Shown here piece after piece: positions 12,571 to 13,276 of a stretch of 13,276 bases of DNA. The stretch covers positions 1 through 13,276 of the forward strand of contig JAODNG010000413.1 in assembly GCA_025465385.1 (NCBI GenBank), written 5' to 3'. Under the pieces are notes generated by a model. The model saw only the letters and a program-made list of their open reading frames with translations, was not told where the DNA came from and ran no database searches. The stretch is from Pseudonocardiales bacterium (GTDB lineage: Bacteria; Actinomycetota; Actinomycetes; Mycobacteriales; Pseudonocardiaceae). Position 1 is the first letter of the stretch. Each line of letters opens with the position of its first letter. The position numbers and the translations under genes were made by a program.

Positions 12571-13276
12571 ATGCCCATCGCGACGCCCGAGGTCTACAGC
12601 GAGATGCTGGACCGCGCGAAGGCCGGCGAGTTCGCCTATCCGGCGATCAACGTGACCTCGTCGGAGACGCTGAACGCGGCGCTGCGTGGGTTCGCCGAAG
12701 CTGACAGTGACGGAATCGTGCAGCTGTCCACTGGTGGCTCGGAGTTTGCTTCGGGCAGCAAGGTCAAAGACATGGTCACCGGCTCGGTGGCGATGGCCGA
12801 GTTCGCCCGGGTGGTGGCCGCGAAGTACCCGATCAGCGTGGTCTTGCACACCGACCACTGCCCGGAGAACAAGCTCGACACCTTTGTCCGGCCGCTGATC
12901 GCGATCTCGCAGGAGCGGGTGGCCCGGGGGGAAAATCCGCTGTTCCAGTCGCATATGTGGGATGGCTCGGCCATAGACCTGCATCTCAACCTGGCCATCG
13001 CCGCGGAGCTGTTAGAAGCCTGCAGTAAGGCGAGGATCGTCCTTGAGGTGGAGATCGGTGTGGTGGGTGGTGAGGAGGACGGCGTCACCAACGAGATCAA
13101 CGAAAAGCTCTACACAACGGCCGCCGACTTCGAGCGCACCGTTGACGCCCTCGGTGGTGGCGAGCGAGGTCGCTACCTGCTGGCCGCGACGTTCGGCAAC
13201 GTGCACGGGGTGTACAAGCCGGGCAACGTGACGCTTCGCCCGGAGATCCTGCAGATGGGCCAGGAGGTGGCGGCCC
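12571..13276 (+). CDS. fba: Class II fructose-bisphosphate aldolase (partial, C-terminus off window)
   Basis: The first 235 residues of a zinc-dependent class II aldolase are present; the frame runs off the right edge without a stop, so about 100 residues are missing by comparison with the family. The enzyme interconverts fructose 1,6-bisphosphate with dihydroxyacetone phosphate and glyceraldehyde 3-phosphate in glycolysis and gluconeogenesis. Visible landmarks are FAYPAINVTSSETLNAAL (21-38), QLSTGGSEFASG (51-62), the VLHTDHCPENK block with catalytic Asp95 and zinc ligand His96, EVEIGVVGGEEDG (159-171), and the zinc ligand His212 in TFGNVHGVYKPGNV. These fit the long-chain class IIA type of actinobacteria. 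The ATG start has a good Shine-Dalgarno, CGGAGG at 12557-12562, 8 nt upstream, unlike the leaderless genes around it. Confidence 0.96.
   Translation, partial: MPIATPEVYSEMLDRAKAGEFAYPAINVTSSETLNAALRGFAEADSDGIVQLSTGGSEFASGSKVKDMVTGSVAMAEFARVVAAKYPISVVLHTDHCPENKLDTFVRPLIAISQERVARGENPLFQSHMWDGSAIDLHLNLAIAAELLEACSKARIVLEVEIGVVGGEEDGVTNEINEKLYTTAADFERTVDALGGGERGRYLLAATFGNVHGVYKPGNVTLRPEILQMGQEVAA

Noticed and set aside
12307..12984. 225-codon minus-strand frame across the sigma/fba gap
   Set aside because: It is antisense to the aldolase, which has catalytic motifs and a Shine-Dalgarno site, and it overlaps the sigma gene out of frame.

Overview
The window looks like chromosome from a high-GC actinomycete, most likely a Pseudonocardiales or related Mycobacteriales-type lineage (inference). 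Supporting this are the strong G/C bias at third codon positions, frequent GTG starts, leaderless TANNNT promoters, and actinobacterial families (DUF4328, DUF5926, DUF3817, septum-formation protein, SigE-type sigma factor). The order pheA, phosphoglycerate mutase-like gene, then oppositely oriented metallopeptidase and septum-formation genes is the one I recall from M. tuberculosis Rv3838c-Rv3835. There are no mobile elements, CRISPR arrays, tRNA or rRNA genes that I can see, and no gene-free stretch exceeds 300 bases.

Layout. (1) 2-3102, + strand: the end of a DUF485 gene overlaps by 4 nt a very long acetate-permease-like sodium:solute symporter. The symporter is fused, through a disordered linker and one extra membrane helix, to a seven-bladed YVTN beta-propeller that should lie outside the cell. 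(2) 3151-4184, +: a single-domain rhodanese and a DUF4328 membrane protein, ending inside a 46-bp palindrome. (3) 4253-5197, +: a DUF5926 protein with an N-terminal SEC-C zinc motif, convergent with (4) a CPBP-family membrane protease on the - strand (5246-6067). (5) 6235-6925, +: two small membrane proteins, the second DUF3817. (6) 6961-9369, +: a tightly overlapping run of a conserved protein of unknown function, prephenate dehydratase (pheA) and a histidine phosphatase. (7) 9417-12422, - strand, transcribed right to left: SigE-type sigma factor, a 78-aa membrane-anchored protein, DedA protein, duplicated septum-formation protein and a minimal zinc metallopeptidase. (8) 12571 to the right edge, +: class II fructose-bisphosphate aldolase, cut by the window end.

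How it fits together. The first pair probably imports acetate or another monocarboxylate. pheA and fba belong to core metabolism (phenylalanine synthesis, glycolysis). The minus-strand block is an envelope-oriented group downstream of a sigma factor.

The most notable signals are: the symporter-propeller fusion; two 46-bp palindromes with identical 10-bp ends but different interiors, each carrying the TGA stop codon of the gene it terminates and each followed at once by a second perfect hairpin; and six genes whose GTG start sits 6-7 nt after a TANNNT box, predicting leaderless mRNAs.
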